The notes: generated by a model from the sequence alone, not told the origin. Numbered from the stretch's first letter, positions 1 through 9,923 are shown. The stretch: 64,000 bases of DNA from Pilibacter termitis (GCF_900167335.1 NZ_FUXI01000005.1:29418-93417), one strand, 5' to 3'. Made by a program: numbers and translations.

Positions 1-728
1 ACATCATAATGTGCATCACCATCTTTGTCATGCGTGAGAGCTTTTCTCTGTACACTTTCTTCGACTACTTCTAGTGTCAAAGAAATCACACCTTTCTCGT
101 TTTCACAGGTGGATTTTACTGCAAGCTCCAAACCATTTAAGGCAGCACGTAAATCGCCATTTGTCGCACGTGATAAATGCAAAAGAGCATTTTCTTCAAT
201 TTCCACTTTATACTCACCAAGTCCACGCTCAGTATCTTTCAAAGCTAAAAGTAAGGAGTGCGTAATTTCTTCTTCGCTCAACGGTTTTACTTCAAATATT
301 TGCGTTCGACTGCGTATTGCGGGGTTGATCGTGATATAAGGGTTTTCCGTTGTCGCCCCAATCATCACAATTCGCCCACTTTCTAAATGCGGAAGAAGAA
401 AATCTTGTTTTGTTTTGTCAAGTCGATGAATTTCATCAAGGAGCAAAATCACCGTACCGCTCATGCGTGCCTCCTCAGCTACAATTTGCAAATCTTTTTT
501 GGAGTCAACAGCAGCGTTTAACATACGAAACGCATACTTCGTACTTCCTGCAATCGCTGAGGCAATCGAAGTTTTCCCCGTTCCCGGTGGGCCATATAAA
601 ATCATGCTGGAGAGCATTTTTGCCTGCACCATACGGCGAATAATCTTCCCTTCCCCCACAAGATGAGCTTGTCCAATGACTTCGTCAATCGTGCGTGGTC
701 GCATACGATATGCCAAGGGCTGTGTCAT
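1..728 (-). CDS. rarA: Replication-associated recombination protein A (RarA/MgsA), 3'-truncated by the window edge
   Basis: AAA+ ATPase of the RarA/MgsA/WRNIP1 family, a clamp-loader-like protein that acts at stalled replication forks. Reading the minus strand from the ATG at 728 gives a protein starting MTQPLAYRMRP. It has Walker A GPPGTGKT at residues 46-53, Walker B LLLDEIH at 95-101 and the GATTENP sensor region at 124-130, all typical of RarA. About 242 codons are visible and the frame runs off position 1, so the C-terminal half is missing only because of the window. An upstream ATG at 733 is followed at once by a stop, so 728 is the start, with a GGGGGA ribosome site just before it. The next gene upstream is the YheA-like gene, about 110 bp away. 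Confidence 0.93.
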   Translation of the reverse strand, partial: MTQPLAYRMRPRTIDEVIGQAHLVGEGKIIRRMVQAKMLSSMILYGPPGTGKTSIASAIAGSTKYAFRMLNAAVDSKKDLQIVAEEARMSGTVILLLDEIHRLDKTKQDFLLPHLESGRIVMIGATTENPYITINPAIRSRTQIFEVKPLSEEEITHSLLLALKDTERGLGEYKVEIEENALLHLSRATNGDLRAALNGLELAVKSTCENEKGVISLTLEVVEESVQRKALTHDKDGDAHYD

Positions 729-838
729 ATCATTTCCCCCAATCTTACGGAAAAAGGTCAGGCAACACTCTAGTCACTCCTCTCTATTGAGAGAGTGGCA
801 AGTATTATCCCAACCTATACTGTCATTTAAGGCTAACT

Positions 839-1174
839 CTAAAATACTTCGTTTAAATTTCCAAAGACAATGCGTTGAATTTCATCTGCTAACATACCAA
901 GAGCTTGTTGTGCTTTTAATAGCTCAACAACTGATTCGTTTGCATCAATTTTCTCGCTAAACTCTTGCATTTTCTTTTGGTCATCTTCTGTTGGCATCTC
1001 ACCCGACATCATTTTTGCGTGCATTTCTTGTTGAATTGTTTTGTATTCTTCATACAACGCTTTTGCTGTTGAGTCATTCTCTACTTTTCCTTTTGCCTCA
1101 AGCACTGCTTTGTATTGTTCCGTTTCACGAAGTTCACGCTCCATTTGGTTGGCTGTGTCGTAAATGTTAATCAT
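839..1174 (-). CDS. YlbF/YmcA-related UPF0342 protein (YheA-like)
   Basis: Protein of 111 residues, almost wholly helical and rich in Glu, Lys and Gln, beginning MINIYDTANQMERELRET. Length, the opening INIYDTA.. and the LGMLADEIQRIVFG region near the C-terminus match the UPF0342/YheA group, related to the YlbF-YmcA helical proteins. The YlbF and YmcA proteins take part in RNase Y-dependent RNA maturation in Bacillus; the role of YheA members is not established, so none is assigned. GGAG lies 9 nt before the ATG. The gene stands alone between pbp2A and rarA. Confidence 0.8.
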   Translation of the reverse strand: MINIYDTANQMERELRETEQYKAVLEAKGKVENDSTAKALYEEYKTIQQEMHAKMMSGEMPTEDDQKKMQEFSEKIDANESVVELLKAQQALGMLADEIQRIVFGNLNEVF

Positions 1175-1246
1175 TTGTTGTTCTCCTATTCATTATTTAT
1201 GGGGTACCTATAATTTTTATTCCTTTTCCCATTATACCGAAAAATG

Positions 1247-3382
1247 CTATTTAAACCAATCGGTTATGCTTTTCCAGATGTCTTTTGCTTTATCAACGGC
1301 ATCATCAAGTGCATCTTCTGCTTTTTTGCGTAAATCATCTGCCTCTGGAGTGAAACTTCCTGTTTCTTCGTTGTCTCCTGTATCTCGTCCTGCCATTGCG
1401 TAAGCATTTTCGATATTAGGATAGAGATCGCTAAATTTTTTCCCAGAAACTAATGGCATGATTTGGCTTGCCTCGTTTTGAAAAATCACACTCGCTTGCT
1501 CGGTACTGCTACCGTCCAAATAATGCCCTTTTTCCTGTGACGGATTATCAAACCCTAACCATGTAGTAATCACCACGTCTGGCGTATAACCAATCACCCA
1601 CTGGTCATTCGTTTTACTTGCATCAAAACTTGTTTCGGTCGTTCCTGTCTTTCCAGCCATAATATAACCTGCTGGATTGGCATTGACCCCTGTTCCATTA
1701 GAAAATGTGCCTAGCATCATGCTCGTCATTCGACTAGCCACGCCAGAACTTGTGATTTGTTTTCTTTCAGGTTCCACGTCAACAATTACTTTTCCTGAAG
1801 AATCTAGCACTTTGCGAACAAGATGTGTTTCAATTTGTGTGCCTGCATTCCCAAAAACAGAGTAGGCTTGCGTCATTTGCATAGGGGTAACACCTTTTCG
1901 TAAACCACCTAGTGCAAGTCCCCAATATTTGTCTTTTTGCTCAAGTGGCAAACCAAACTTTATGCCCTCTTCATAGCCTCTATCTATTCCAATTTTATGG
2001 AGAAGATAAACTGCTGGCAAATTGAGCGAATCCGCTAAAGCCTCATACATTGGCACTTCACCAGAGTATTCACGTGAATAATTTTGTGCGACTTTGTAAT
2101 AATCTTGCGGCTTATCCTCAAGCATGGAATCAAATTTCCAGCCGTCCTCTAAAGCAGGTGTGTAGACAACAATTGGCTTAATCGTTGATGCTGGACTTCG
2201 CTTCATTTGCGTTGCACGGTTAAACCCTCTAAAGACGTGTTCTTCTACTTTTCCACGCTGACCGACAAGAGCTTGCACTCCGCCTGTTGCAGGGTCTATG
2301 GCAATGCTCGCCCCTTGAGCGTACTCTCCGTCTATTTCAGATTGCGGGAAAAACGAATCCTCTGCAAACGTACTTTGCATCGCCCCTTGATAATCTTGAT
2401 TTAATGTAGTATAAATTTCATACCCGTTATTCAAAATATCCTTTTCTTTCAAGCCATACTTATTTTCTAATTCTTCGATTACTGCATCATAAAAAGAAGG
2501 GTATTTATAACTTTCCTTTTTCAAATGATAACCGTCATGTACTTCTGTGGCAATATCAATACTTGCCGCTTTGTCTGCCTCTGCTTGTGAAAGATCGCCC
2601 ACATCTACCATATTTTGTAAAACGGTGTTTTTTCGATTGTTAGCATATTCGTTTGAATTTAGCGGATTATAAATTTCTGGACCTTTTAACATTCCGACAA
2701 GCGTTGCCGCCTGCTCCAATGTCAAATTTTTCGCCTCTACACCAAAATATTTCAAACTCGCATCTTGTATCCCCCAAACACCATTTCCAAAATAGGACTG
2801 ATTGAGATACATGGTTAAAATTTCTTTTTTAGAATATTGCTTGTTAATCTCAAGAGCAAGGAAAAATTCACGTGCTTTTCGGTTCATCGTTTGTTCAACG
2901 GAGAGATAAGCGTTTTTCGCAAGCTGTTGGGTAATCGTTGAGCCACCGCCACCTGCATTACTCCCAAAACTCGTAATCTTTCTAAAAACCGCTCGCCCCA
3001 TTCCTTTCGGATCAATCCCGTGATTCGTCCAAAACGAACGATCTTCTGTGGCAATCAAAGCTTTTTGCACGAGTGGACTTATCTCACTCAATTCAACATA
3101 CGTCCCTTTTTGACCATATAATGCTCCTGCTGCCTCATTTTTTTCATCAAAAATTGTCGTAGTCGTTTTCAACGAACTTTCCAAAACTTTGATATTGGTC
3201 GTTTTCGCAAGATAAAACAAATAACTTGTAAAGACAAGCAACGTTGTTAAAATCGTTAAAATAATCAATTTGGTCACTTGATATTTTTTCCAATAGGCTT
3301 TTTGCCACGTGCGAAATTGTCGCCATTTTCGTTTAAAAGGACTTTGCCTTATACTCTCCTCTTGTTTCGCCTTTTTCTCCAT
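1247..3382 (-). CDS. pbp2A: Class A penicillin-binding protein, PBP2A type
   Basis: Bifunctional peptidoglycan synthase of 711 residues. A basic cytoplasmic tail (about 1-37) is followed by one membrane anchor (about 38-59). The glycosyltransferase domain carries EDRSFW (113-118) and GGGGSTITQQ (144-153). The transpeptidase domain has the nucleophile motif STIK at 399-402 (Ser399), SLN at 452-454 and KTGT at 578-581. All key residues are present, so the enzyme should be active in polymerising and crosslinking murein at the outer face of the membrane. The C-terminal tail is acidic and ends in a short Trp/Lys segment. GAGGG precedes the ATG by 4 nt. The symbol follows the PBP2A branch of class A PBPs in cocci; PBP1a/1b branches are less likely given length and motifs. 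Confidence 0.92.
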   Translation of the reverse strand: MEKKAKQEESIRQSPFKRKWRQFRTWQKAYWKKYQVTKLIILTILTTLLVFTSYLFYLAKTTNIKVLESSLKTTTTIFDEKNEAAGALYGQKGTYVELSEISPLVQKALIATEDRSFWTNHGIDPKGMGRAVFRKITSFGSNAGGGGSTITQQLAKNAYLSVEQTMNRKAREFFLALEINKQYSKKEILTMYLNQSYFGNGVWGIQDASLKYFGVEAKNLTLEQAATLVGMLKGPEIYNPLNSNEYANNRKNTVLQNMVDVGDLSQAEADKAASIDIATEVHDGYHLKKESYKYPSFYDAVIEELENKYGLKEKDILNNGYEIYTTLNQDYQGAMQSTFAEDSFFPQSEIDGEYAQGASIAIDPATGGVQALVGQRGKVEEHVFRGFNRATQMKRSPASTIKPIVVYTPALEDGWKFDSMLEDKPQDYYKVAQNYSREYSGEVPMYEALADSLNLPAVYLLHKIGIDRGYEEGIKFGLPLEQKDKYWGLALGGLRKGVTPMQMTQAYSVFGNAGTQIETHLVRKVLDSSGKVIVDVEPERKQITSSGVASRMTSMMLGTFSNGTGVNANPAGYIMAGKTGTTETSFDASKTNDQWVIGYTPDVVITTWLGFDNPSQEKGHYLDGSSTEQASVIFQNEASQIMPLVSGKKFSDLYPNIENAYAMAGRDTGDNEETGSFTPEADDLRKKAEDALDDAVDKAKDIWKSITDWFK

Positions 3383-3484
3383 AATTCCCTCACATTCCTC
3401 TTTTATAAAAGCTAATGGTTACTGCTCCATTATACCAAATCGCCCAAAATCAACGAGGTGTTGAGTGGAGAATTTCAAACAATC

Positions 3485-4351
3485 TTAAAAAAGTGTATCG
3501 TTTGTTTGAATAATCAATTGTTCTTTCGTAAATGGATGAATGAACGACAATTCTCTTGCGTGCAACATGAGGCGACGACTTGTAAATTTTTCAGCATAAA
3601 GTGGGTCGCCAATAATCGCATGGTGAATACTCTGTAAATGCACACGAATTTGGTGTGTCCGACCTGTATCTAAAATTAACTCTAGTTTGCTTGTGTTCGT
3701 TTGTTTATCGACTTCTACCAGTCGAACGTGCGTAATTGCACGTTTTCCACCACGTTCATCAATCACTCGTTTTCGCCTATCATGCCTATCTCGCCCGATT
3801 TTTTTGTCAATGGTAAATTCATTTTTGTGAATAATTCCGCTTGCTATCGCTTGATAAACACGGTGAAGTTCCTTTTTCTCCAACATTCTGCTGAGTATGG
3901 GGAGGATAAATGGATTTTTCGCAAAAAGAATCGCACCACTTGTTTCTTTATCCAAACGATGTACCACATAAGGCACTTGATTGTCTTTGGCAAGATAATC
4001 TGCCACATGATTGAGTAATGTATTGGTTTCATTCGGTTGATTGGGGTGAGTTTTCATGCCAAAAGGTTTATTTACAACCAAAATATGCTCATCTTCATAC
4101 AATACTTCAACAAATCGTTGATTTCCGCAAAGCACACTTACCTTAGGATAATCGCTCTTTTCTAGTTTTAGCGTAACAATATCGGCTGATTTCACTTCTT
4201 CATGAAACATTTTTACGTCACCATTTACCAAAACACCTTTGCGAATACGCAGAAAATGACGTGTTTTGCGTGGCACTAACCACTCACGCTCAAGCAGAGT
4301 ACGAATATCCATTGTTTGAAACGTATCGGGCAGTTGAATTTGAAATTCCAT
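3485..4351 (-). CDS. RluA-family 23S rRNA/tRNA pseudouridine synthase
   Basis: Protein of 288 residues with an S4-like N-terminal part (about 10-65) and an RluA-type catalytic domain. The catalytic loop HRLDKETSG lies at about 131-139, with the nucleophile Asp134. The family isomerises uridine to pseudouridine in rRNA or tRNA. Low-GC Firmicutes hold several RluA paralogues and the exact target base cannot be told from this sequence. GGAGG is placed just before the ATG. A hairpin with a T-run at about 4391-4419 separates it from the argS repeat block upstream, so it probably has its own promoter. Confidence 0.87.
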   Translation of the reverse strand: MEFQIQLPDTFQTMDIRTLLEREWLVPRKTRHFLRIRKGVLVNGDVKMFHEEVKSADIVTLKLEKSDYPKVSVLCGNQRFVEVLYEDEHILVVNKPFGMKTHPNQPNETNTLLNHVADYLAKDNQVPYVVHRLDKETSGAILFAKNPFILPILSRMLEKKELHRVYQAIASGIIHKNEFTIDKKIGRDRHDRRKRVIDERGGKRAITHVRLVEVDKQTNTSKLELILDTGRTHQIRVHLQSIHHAIIGDPLYAEKFTSRRLMLHARELSFIHPFTKEQLIIQTNDTLF

Positions 4352-4389
4352 TATTTCCTCCTGTTTAGAGATAGCTTATGGGTACCCAT

Positions 4390-4420
4390 AAGAAAAAGGA
4401 GGATAACCCCCTTTTTTTGT
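4390..4420 (-). terminator. Probable intrinsic terminator downstream of argS and its repeats
   Basis: A short hairpin (GGGGG / CCTCC arms around TTAT on the minus strand) has A and T runs on both sides. It follows the six PAL-A copies after argS and precedes the pseudouridine synthase start. Confidence 0.55.
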
Positions 4421-5159
4421 TCTAGCTACGAGGAGCTGAAGTCTGGCAACTGTTCACAATGTCGCTCGCAACTAACGTTGCGAGTAAATAAACGACATGG
4501 TTCACTGTTGCAGACTTCAAATCGCCCCTCTTCGCTTTTCTGTGTCTAGCTACGAGGAGCTGAAACTTGGTCGCTGTTCACAACAGCACTGGAAACTGAA
4601 GTTTCCAGCAAGTAAATGCTGTGGCTCACTGCGACAAGTTTCAGACCGCTCCTCTCCGCTTTTCTGTGTCTAGCTGCGAGGGGCTGAAGTCTGGCAACTG
4701 TTCACAATGTCGCTCGCAACTAACGTTGCGAGTAAATAAACGACAGTGTTCACTGTTGCAGACTTCAAATCGCCCCTCTTCGCTTTTCTGTGTCTAGCTA
4801 CGAGGGGCAGGAGGTTGGTCGCTGTTCACAACGTCGCTCGCAACTTGGGTTGCGAGTAAATAAACGACGTGGCTCACTGCGACAACCTCCTTAACGCCCC
4901 TCTCGCTTTTCTTGGTCTAGCTACGAGGGGCTGAAGTCTGGCAACTGTTCGCAATGTCGCTCGCAACTAGCGTTGCGAGTAAATAAACGACAGTGTTCAC
5001 TGTTGCAGACTTCAAATCGCCCCTCTTTGCTTTTCTTGGTCTAGCTACGAGGGGCTGAAGTCTGGCAACTGCTCACAATGTCGCTTGAAACTTCGTTTCA
5101 AGTAAATAAACGACAGTGTTCGCTGTTGCAGACTTCAAAACGCCCCTCTTTGCTTTTCT
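4420..5159 (-). repeat. PAL-A repeat block 1: six tandem palindromic elements
   Basis: Six head-to-tail copies at about 4420-4540, 4543-4664, 4667-4789, 4791-4911, 4914-5035 and 5039-5159. On the minus strand each runs from GAAAAGCG to CTAGACA. Each copy folds into one long hairpin: basal stem GAGGGGC/GCCCCTC, then a middle stem, an interior loop, a GTCG/CGAC or TGCT-type stem with a conserved one-sided bulge of about TTTATTTA, and an apical stem-loop. The middle and apical stems differ between copies but stay paired: copy 2 has GAAACTT with AAGTTTC, copy 4 has GGAGGTT with AACCTCC. The block begins 4 nt after the argS stop codon, in argS orientation. Confidence 0.95.
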
Positions 5160-5162
5160 TTT

Positions 5163-6854
5163 TTACATTTCGTCTGGTGCTTCTACGCCTAGAAGTCTGA
5201 GACTTTCTTTTAACACGACTGCTACTGAGTGAACGAGTGCTAGGCGGTTTGGAAGTTCTTCGTTTTCGTCTAAAATACGCACTTGTGCATAGTATTTGTT
5301 GAATGCTTGAGCGATTTGAATCGAATGTTTCGCAATAACAGAAGGCTCGTATTTCTCCGCTGCACGCACCACGATTTCTGGGAATTGTTTCAATAATTTC
5401 ACAACCTCCCAAGAATCTTTATCATTCAAAGAATATTGCACATTCACGTCTAGCGTAAAGTTGGCTTTTCTCAAAATGCTCATACTTCTTGCACGTGTGT
5501 ATTGCACGTAAGGTCCTGTTTCTCCTTCAAAACGCACGACTTCATCAAGGTCAAAGTCAAAGCTATTCAAGCGGTCATTTTTCAAATCATGGAAAATAAC
5601 TGCTCCTGTTCCCACTTGATGTGCGATTTTCTCTTTATTGGCAAGCTCTGGATTTTTCGCCTCAATTTGACTTAATGCAAGAGCATCTGCCTCATCAAGC
5701 ACTTCCTCAAGAAGAACGACTTTCCCTTCACGTGTAGAAAGTTTTTTTCCTCCAAGTGTAATCAACCCAAATGGCACGTGAATAATATCTTTTGCCCAAT
5801 CAAAGTCCATTTCCGCAAGAACGGCTTTTAATTGCTTGAAGTGATTGCTTTGCTCATTTCCTACTGCGTACAATACTTTGTAAAAATCATACGTGCGTTT
5901 ACGGTAAAGAGCAGCTGCCAAATCTCTCGTAATATAAAGCGTTGCACCGTCTGTTTTCTTAATCAATGCAGGCGGTAAATCATATTTTTCTAAATCAACA
6001 AGCAATGCACCTTTTGATTCTTTGAGCAGATTTTTCTCCTCTAAAATCTCAACGATTTCGTCCATTTTATCATTGTAAAATGCTTCACCATTTAGCGAGT
6101 CAAATTCTACACCTAATTTATTGTAAATACGGTTAAACTCTACCAAACTTTCTTCTCTAAACCAGCTCCAAAGTTCTTGAGCCTCAGGGTCTCCGTCCTC
6201 TAATCTCTTAAACCATGCACGACCTTGTGCGTCAATTTCTTCATCTTGTTTAGCTTCAGCATTGACACGCACATACAATTTCAAAAGTTCTTGGATAGGA
6301 TTTTTTTCGACTGTTTCTTTATCCCCCCATTTTTTATATGCCGTCATCAACATACCAAACTGTTTTCCCCAGTCACCAAGGTGATTGATTTTCACTGGAA
6401 CAAAACCAATTTTTTCGTAAATTTTCGCTAAAGAATTTCCAATCATCGTTGAACGCAAATGCCCCATGCTGAATGGTTTGGCAATATTTGGGCTAGATAA
6501 ATCAATCGGCACTTTGCGATTTTGCCCAATTTCATGCTGACCATATTTTTCGCCAAGCGTGATAATTTCTGAAAGTGTCGCACTGCTTACTTTTTGCTTG
6601 TCTAAGAAGAAATTAAGGTAAGCTCCTGCAACTTCTACATTTTCAAAAGCGTCCTTTTCCAATTTTTCTTCTAGTTCTGCTGCAATCATTTGTGGTGCTT
6701 TACGGAATTTTTTCGCAAGCGAGAACGTCGGAAACGCTACATCTCCATGCTCTTTTGATTTTGGATTTTCTAGCAAATTCAAAATCTCCTCAGCACTTAA
6801 TTCACCGTCAAGTGCTTTTGCTATTGCTTGTGCAACAAGTTGTTTTTCACTCAT
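5163..6854 (-). CDS. argS: Arginyl-tRNA synthetase
   Basis: Class I aminoacyl-tRNA synthetase of 563 residues that charges tRNA-Arg. The N-terminal Add-1 domain, a HIGH-type signature FSMGHLRST at about 128-136, the KLSTREG region standing in for KMSKS in the second half, and a C-terminal anticodon-binding domain ending [10 protein letters not shown] all match ArgRS. GGAG precedes the ATG. argR lies divergently 327 bp away, a common pairing in lactic acid bacteria that suggests shared arginine control. The stop codon is followed within 5 nt by the first of six PAL-A repeats. Confidence 0.97.
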   Translation of the reverse strand: MSEKQLVAQAIAKALDGELSAEEILNLLENPKSKEHGDVAFPTFSLAKKFRKAPQMIAAELEEKLEKDAFENVEVAGAYLNFFLDKQKVSSATLSEIITLGEKYGQHEIGQNRKVPIDLSSPNIAKPFSMGHLRSTMIGNSLAKIYEKIGFVPVKINHLGDWGKQFGMLMTAYKKWGDKETVEKNPIQELLKLYVRVNAEAKQDEEIDAQGRAWFKRLEDGDPEAQELWSWFREESLVEFNRIYNKLGVEFDSLNGEAFYNDKMDEIVEILEEKNLLKESKGALLVDLEKYDLPPALIKKTDGATLYITRDLAAALYRKRTYDFYKVLYAVGNEQSNHFKQLKAVLAEMDFDWAKDIIHVPFGLITLGGKKLSTREGKVVLLEEVLDEADALALSQIEAKNPELANKEKIAHQVGTGAVIFHDLKNDRLNSFDFDLDEVVRFEGETGPYVQYTRARSMSILRKANFTLDVNVQYSLNDKDSWEVVKLLKQFPEIVVRAAEKYEPSVIAKHSIQIAQAFNKYYAQVRILDENEELPNRLALVHSVAVVLKESLRLLGVEAPDEM

Positions 6855-7181
6855 CGTTCTACTCCTTTATTTCATTTTTTCTCTGATATAAGTGAGAGTT
6901 TCCCCTTCACACATCTCTTTTTGTTTTCTTGTTTTAAGTGCACCTAAATAGTCTAAAACATCTCCAACAAAAAACAAGATTTTTCTCTCCTCCTATCATA
7001 CCAAAAAATAGAAGAAATTGCCCATTTTTATTGAAATTTTTAGTATAATATTTTTATCAGCTCATCTATTTTCATTTCTCTTTTGGAAAATGCTAGGTTT
7101 AATAGAAAACCCTTACAGATTTGAGTTGATAAAAAATATGGGAAATTTAAGAGAAAATGTTCTATACTATAAGGAGAAGAT
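6855..7181. other. Divergent argS-argR intergenic region
   Basis: A+T-rich stretch of 327 bp. A TATACT box (about 7161-7166) shortly before the argR start is a likely -10. No T-box leader (no AGGGTGGNACCGCG or its complement) and no clear paired ARG boxes were recognised, though AT-rich TTGAAATTTT-like sequence near 7031-7050 could hide one. Confidence 0.4.
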
Positions 7182-7625
7182 ATGAAAAGAAAACAAGAAC
7201 GGCAGGAAAAAATTCTTTCGTTAATTCAAGAGATGACGATTTCCACCCAAGAAGAATTATTGAAACAGCTAAGCAAAAATAACTTTCAAACAACGCAAGC
7301 AACACTTTCTCGAGATATTCAAGAGTTAAATTTAAACAAAATTCGCACGTCACCTGGCAAATTTGCCTATGTGCCACCACGTGATACGCATGAAATCTTA
7401 GCCGAAGAAGAAATCAGACGCAGTGCGAGTAAAATTGACCGTGTGGATTTTTTGTTGGTTATCCACACGACACTTGGAAAAGCGGATATTCTTGCCAATA
7501 TTTTTGACGAGGCAAAAAACGAGGAAATTGTTGGCACAATTGCAGGTGCAGATACATTATTCATCGCCTTCCGTGACAAACAAATTGCCAAAAAGTATGA
7601 GGAAAAATTTAAAGGGTATCTCTAG
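7182..7625 (+). CDS. argR: Arginine repressor ArgR/AhrC family
   Basis: Protein of 147 residues with an N-terminal winged helix (about 1-70, with STQEELLKQL and ATLSRDIQEL as the DNA-reading part) and a C-terminal oligomerisation and arginine-binding domain with GTIAGADTLFIAF near 118-130. The GTIAGDDT-type motif is normally carried with an acidic pair; here it reads GADT, as in some paralogues of lactic acid bacteria, so arginine binding may differ. AAGGAG precedes the ATG. The gene diverges from argS, and a PAL-A element starts 6 nt after its stop. Confidence 0.92.
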   Translation: MKRKQERQEKILSLIQEMTISTQEELLKQLSKNNFQTTQATLSRDIQELNLNKIRTSPGKFAYVPPRDTHEILAEEEIRRSASKIDRVDFLLVIHTTLGKADILANIFDEAKNEEIVGTIAGADTLFIAFRDKQIAKKYEEKFKGYL

Positions 7626-7631
7626 TAAAAA

Positions 7632-7754
7632 GAAAAGCGGAGAGGGGCGGTTTGAAGTCTGCAACAGTGAACACTGTCGTTTATTTACTCGCAACGTCAG
7701 TTGCGAGCGACATTGTGAACAGTTGCCAGACTTCAGCCCCTCGTAGCTAGACAA
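7632..7754 (+). repeat. PAL-A repeat copy 7 (single)
   Basis: Single PAL-A element between argR and the HAD gene, in the direction of both. Basal GAGGGGC/GCCCCTC stem, middle TGAAGTCTGCAAC/GTTGCCAGACTTCA, apex CTCGCAAC/GTTGCGAG. It begins directly after the argR stop and ends about 24 nt before the next ATG. Confidence 0.95.
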
Positions 7755-7778
7755 AAAAATAAGCAAGGAGCCAAACAA

Positions 7779-8651
7779 ATGATTAAACTTATAGCAAGCG
7801 ATATGGACGGGACTCTTGTGACGGGACATATTGATATTTCAGATTTTACTGCCAAGGCGATTAAAAAAGCTCAAGAAAGTGGCATTACCTTTGTCGTAGC
7901 GACAGGAAGAAATTACCAAGAGGCAGAAATTCCGCTAAAAAATGCGGGCATTGAATGTTCTGTTATCGGAGTGAATGGTGCGGCAATTTTTGACAAAGAC
8001 GGCAACAGTATTCGCACGGTTGCACTTGACAAAGAGATTGTCTTACAATTAATAGACTTACTTGAAGAATTTGGGCTGTATGCCGAACTTGGTACAAATA
8101 AAGGGATTTTTTCGGAAAATCATGCACAGCGGATTGAGTTTTTCGCACAAAATATTGCTGAGAGCTTGCCACATTTGACATTTAAGCAAGCAGTGGCAAT
8201 GTCTAGCACGGCAATGCAGTTTTTCCATATTCAATATGTAAAAAATCTGCGTGAAATTGTTCTACAAAAAGACATTGAGGTGCTAAAATTTTTCGTTATG
8301 TCGCATGACGGAAATGTCTCTTTTGCTCCGTTTCGCAAAAAAGTGGCGGAAGAAAATCTCGAAGTGATTATCACGTCAAGTGGTGAATACAACATCGAAA
8401 TCAACCACATCAATGCACAAAAAGGACTAGCGGTCAAAGCTCTCGCTGATAAGTTAGGCATTGAGGCGAGTGAAGTAATGACAATTGGCGACAGTTTCAA
8501 TGATGTTTCTATGCTTGAGTATGCAGGTGTGAGTTTTGCAATGGGCAATGCTCATGATGAGGTGAAAAAACACGCAAAATATATTACAGGAACAAACGAA
8601 GAAAATGGTGTAGGAACAGCAATTTTACGAGCGATAGAAGAAAATCTTTAG
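7779..8651 (+). CDS. Cof-type HAD-superfamily phosphatase
   Basis: Protein of 290 residues with the HAD motif I DMDGT near residues 8-12 (Asp8 nucleophile, Asp10 acid/base), a C2-type cap domain, and motif IV GDSFNDVSML near 230 with Mg-binding Asp residues. Cof/YcsE/YwtE-type enzymes dephosphorylate sugar phosphates or FMN; the substrate is not predictable here. AAGGAG lies about 8 nt before the ATG. It is followed 20 nt later by the YxjI-like gene, probably co-transcribed. Confidence 0.9.
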   Translation: MIKLIASDMDGTLVTGHIDISDFTAKAIKKAQESGITFVVATGRNYQEAEIPLKNAGIECSVIGVNGAAIFDKDGNSIRTVALDKEIVLQLIDLLEEFGLYAELGTNKGIFSENHAQRIEFFAQNIAESLPHLTFKQAVAMSSTAMQFFHIQYVKNLREIVLQKDIEVLKFFVMSHDGNVSFAPFRKKVAEENLEVIITSSGEYNIEINHINAQKGLAVKALADKLGIEASEVMTIGDSFNDVSMLEYAGVSFAMGNAHDEVKKHAKYITGTNEENGVGTAILRAIEENL

Positions 8652-8671
8652 CAAGAGGAGGTGAACAGGTA

Positions 8672-9190
8672 ATGTGTGAATTTTATATCCAACAACGTAC
8701 GCTTTCTGACGGCAAACGCTCCATTGTTTTGGACGAAAATGCACGTCCTGTTTATTTCTTAACAGGCTCTATGCTCTCAAATGGAGATACGCTTTCTCTC
8801 TACGATATGAGCGGTCGCAAACTTGTCGAAATCAAACAAGTTGGGCAACTGCTCGGTCGTCACTACGATATTTTTGTCAACAATGAAAAAATCGCAACAC
8901 TAAAGAAAAAATGGACGTTTACTTTTCAAGATATTTATTTTGTCGAACAACTCAACTGGACAATCCAAGGAAACCTTCATGCTCATCATTATCAAATCAT
9001 GAAAGGTATTTTCCAAGTTTTGAAAATGTATCCTGCAAGCACAAGCGTAGGCGATGTCTATTGCTTAGAAATCTCCGAGAAAGAAAACGCACCTGTGGCG
9101 ATTGTTCTTGCGTTTGTTCTCGATTATTGGGTGTTTTCTGGAAAACGGCTGGAGATGAAAAGTTTTTCTGGCGAGGTAAAATTGGTGTGA
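8672..9190 (+). CDS. YxjI / LURP-one-related protein
   Basis: Protein of 172 residues with the repeated beta-strand pattern of the LURP-one/tubby-like fold, with YFLTGSML..GDTLSLYDMSGRKLVEIKQ in the first half and KKKWTFTFQDIYFV in the middle. Firmicute YxjI proteins have this fold; their function is unknown. A strong GAGGAGGTGA ribosome site precedes the ATG. It is the last gene of the argR-HAD group, and a PAL-B element lies just downstream, at the left edge of the bacteriocin island. Confidence 0.75.
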   Translation: MCEFYIQQRTLSDGKRSIVLDENARPVYFLTGSMLSNGDTLSLYDMSGRKLVEIKQVGQLLGRHYDIFVNNEKIATLKKKWTFTFQDIYFVEQLNWTIQGNLHAHHYQIMKGIFQVLKMYPASTSVGDVYCLEISEKENAPVAIVLAFVLDYWVFSGKRLEMKSFSGEVKLV

Positions 9191-9202
9191 CGAATAATGC
9201 AT

Positions 9203-9269
9203 AGTATCTCTAAAAACTCTGCTTAAAACTAGCTAATTTAGTCTTAAGCGGAGCTTTTAGAGGTACCCT
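9203..9269. repeat. PAL-B short element B1
   Basis: Imperfect palindrome of about 67 bp. The left end AGTATCTCTAAAAACTCT is decayed from GGGTACCTCTAAAAACTC; the right end GAGCTTTTAGAGGTACCC is well kept. The central CTAGCTAATTTAG is palindromic. It lies 3-4 bp after the bacteriocin ABC ATPase stop codon and may also act as a hairpin terminator between convergent genes. Confidence 0.8.
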
Positions 9270-9272
9270 TAA

Positions 9273-9923
9273 CTATCTATTATTTAACTTATCCATAGAA
9301 AATGAAAGTTCAGCTTGTTCGATAACATAAGGGTCATGGCTTACAACGACAACTGTTTTCCCTTTCTCGACTTCCTTTTTTAGTAGTTGAATGATTTCAT
9401 CTCTATTTTTCTCATCTAAAGAGCCAGTAGGCTCATCTGCTAAAATGAGTCTGCTAGGTTTTAAAATCACACGGGCAAGTGCCACACGTTGCTTTTCCCC
9501 GCCAGACAAATGGTAAATCTTTGTTTTCAAAGAGTGTTTAAGGTTTACTTCACTTAATGCATTGTTTTGTTTTTCCCTTTTTTCTTTTTTACTTAGCTTT
9601 TCATAGCACAAGGCAATATCCAAATTTTCCTGAATCGTTTCATCTTCTATCAGAGCATAATTTTGAAACATATACGACATGAAATTTCGCCTTAATAATA
9701 ATGCCTCTGTTGCATACCTTGGGGGTGCTTTTCTGTTGAATAGTGTTAATTCTCCGCTATCAAAAGAATCAATCAATCCAATCATATTCAATAAAGTGGA
9801 TTTCCCACTTCCGCTCTCGCCATAAATCACGACAAATTTTTTCTCTGGAATGTGCAAAGTGATGTTTTTTAATACTTCTTTTCCTTTGAATGACTTATTT
9901 AATTTAGAAATTTTTACCACCAT
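9273..9923 (-). CDS. Bacteriocin-export ABC transporter ATPase (lactococcin 972 type)
   Basis: ABC ATPase of 216 residues: Walker A GESGSGKST at 35-43, Q-loop FQNYAL, signature LSGGE at 139-143 and Walker B LILADEPT near 159-166. Size and the pairing with a DUF1430 membrane protein and a lactococcin-972-like peptide match the known three-gene bacteriocin locus. It should drive secretion of, or self-protection against, the peptide at the cell membrane. The start is 4 nt after the stop of the membrane protein gene, so translation is probably coupled. Confidence 0.88.
   Translation of the reverse strand: MVVKISKLNKSFKGKEVLKNITLHIPEKKFVVIYGESGSGKSTLLNMIGLIDSFDSGELTLFNRKAPPRYATEALLLRRNFMSYMFQNYALIEDETIQENLDIALCYEKLSKKEKREKQNNALSEVNLKHSLKTKIYHLSGGEKQRVALARVILKPSRLILADEPTGSLDEKNRDEIIQLLKKEVEKGKTVVVVSHDPYVIEQAELSFSMDKLNNR

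Noticed and set aside
4420..5159. Tandem units after argS as a CRISPR array
   Set aside because: Units are 121-123 bp palindromes separated by only 2-3 bp, without unique spacers.
6855..7181. T-box leader upstream of argS
   Set aside because: No T-box sequence or typical terminator/antiterminator pair was found.
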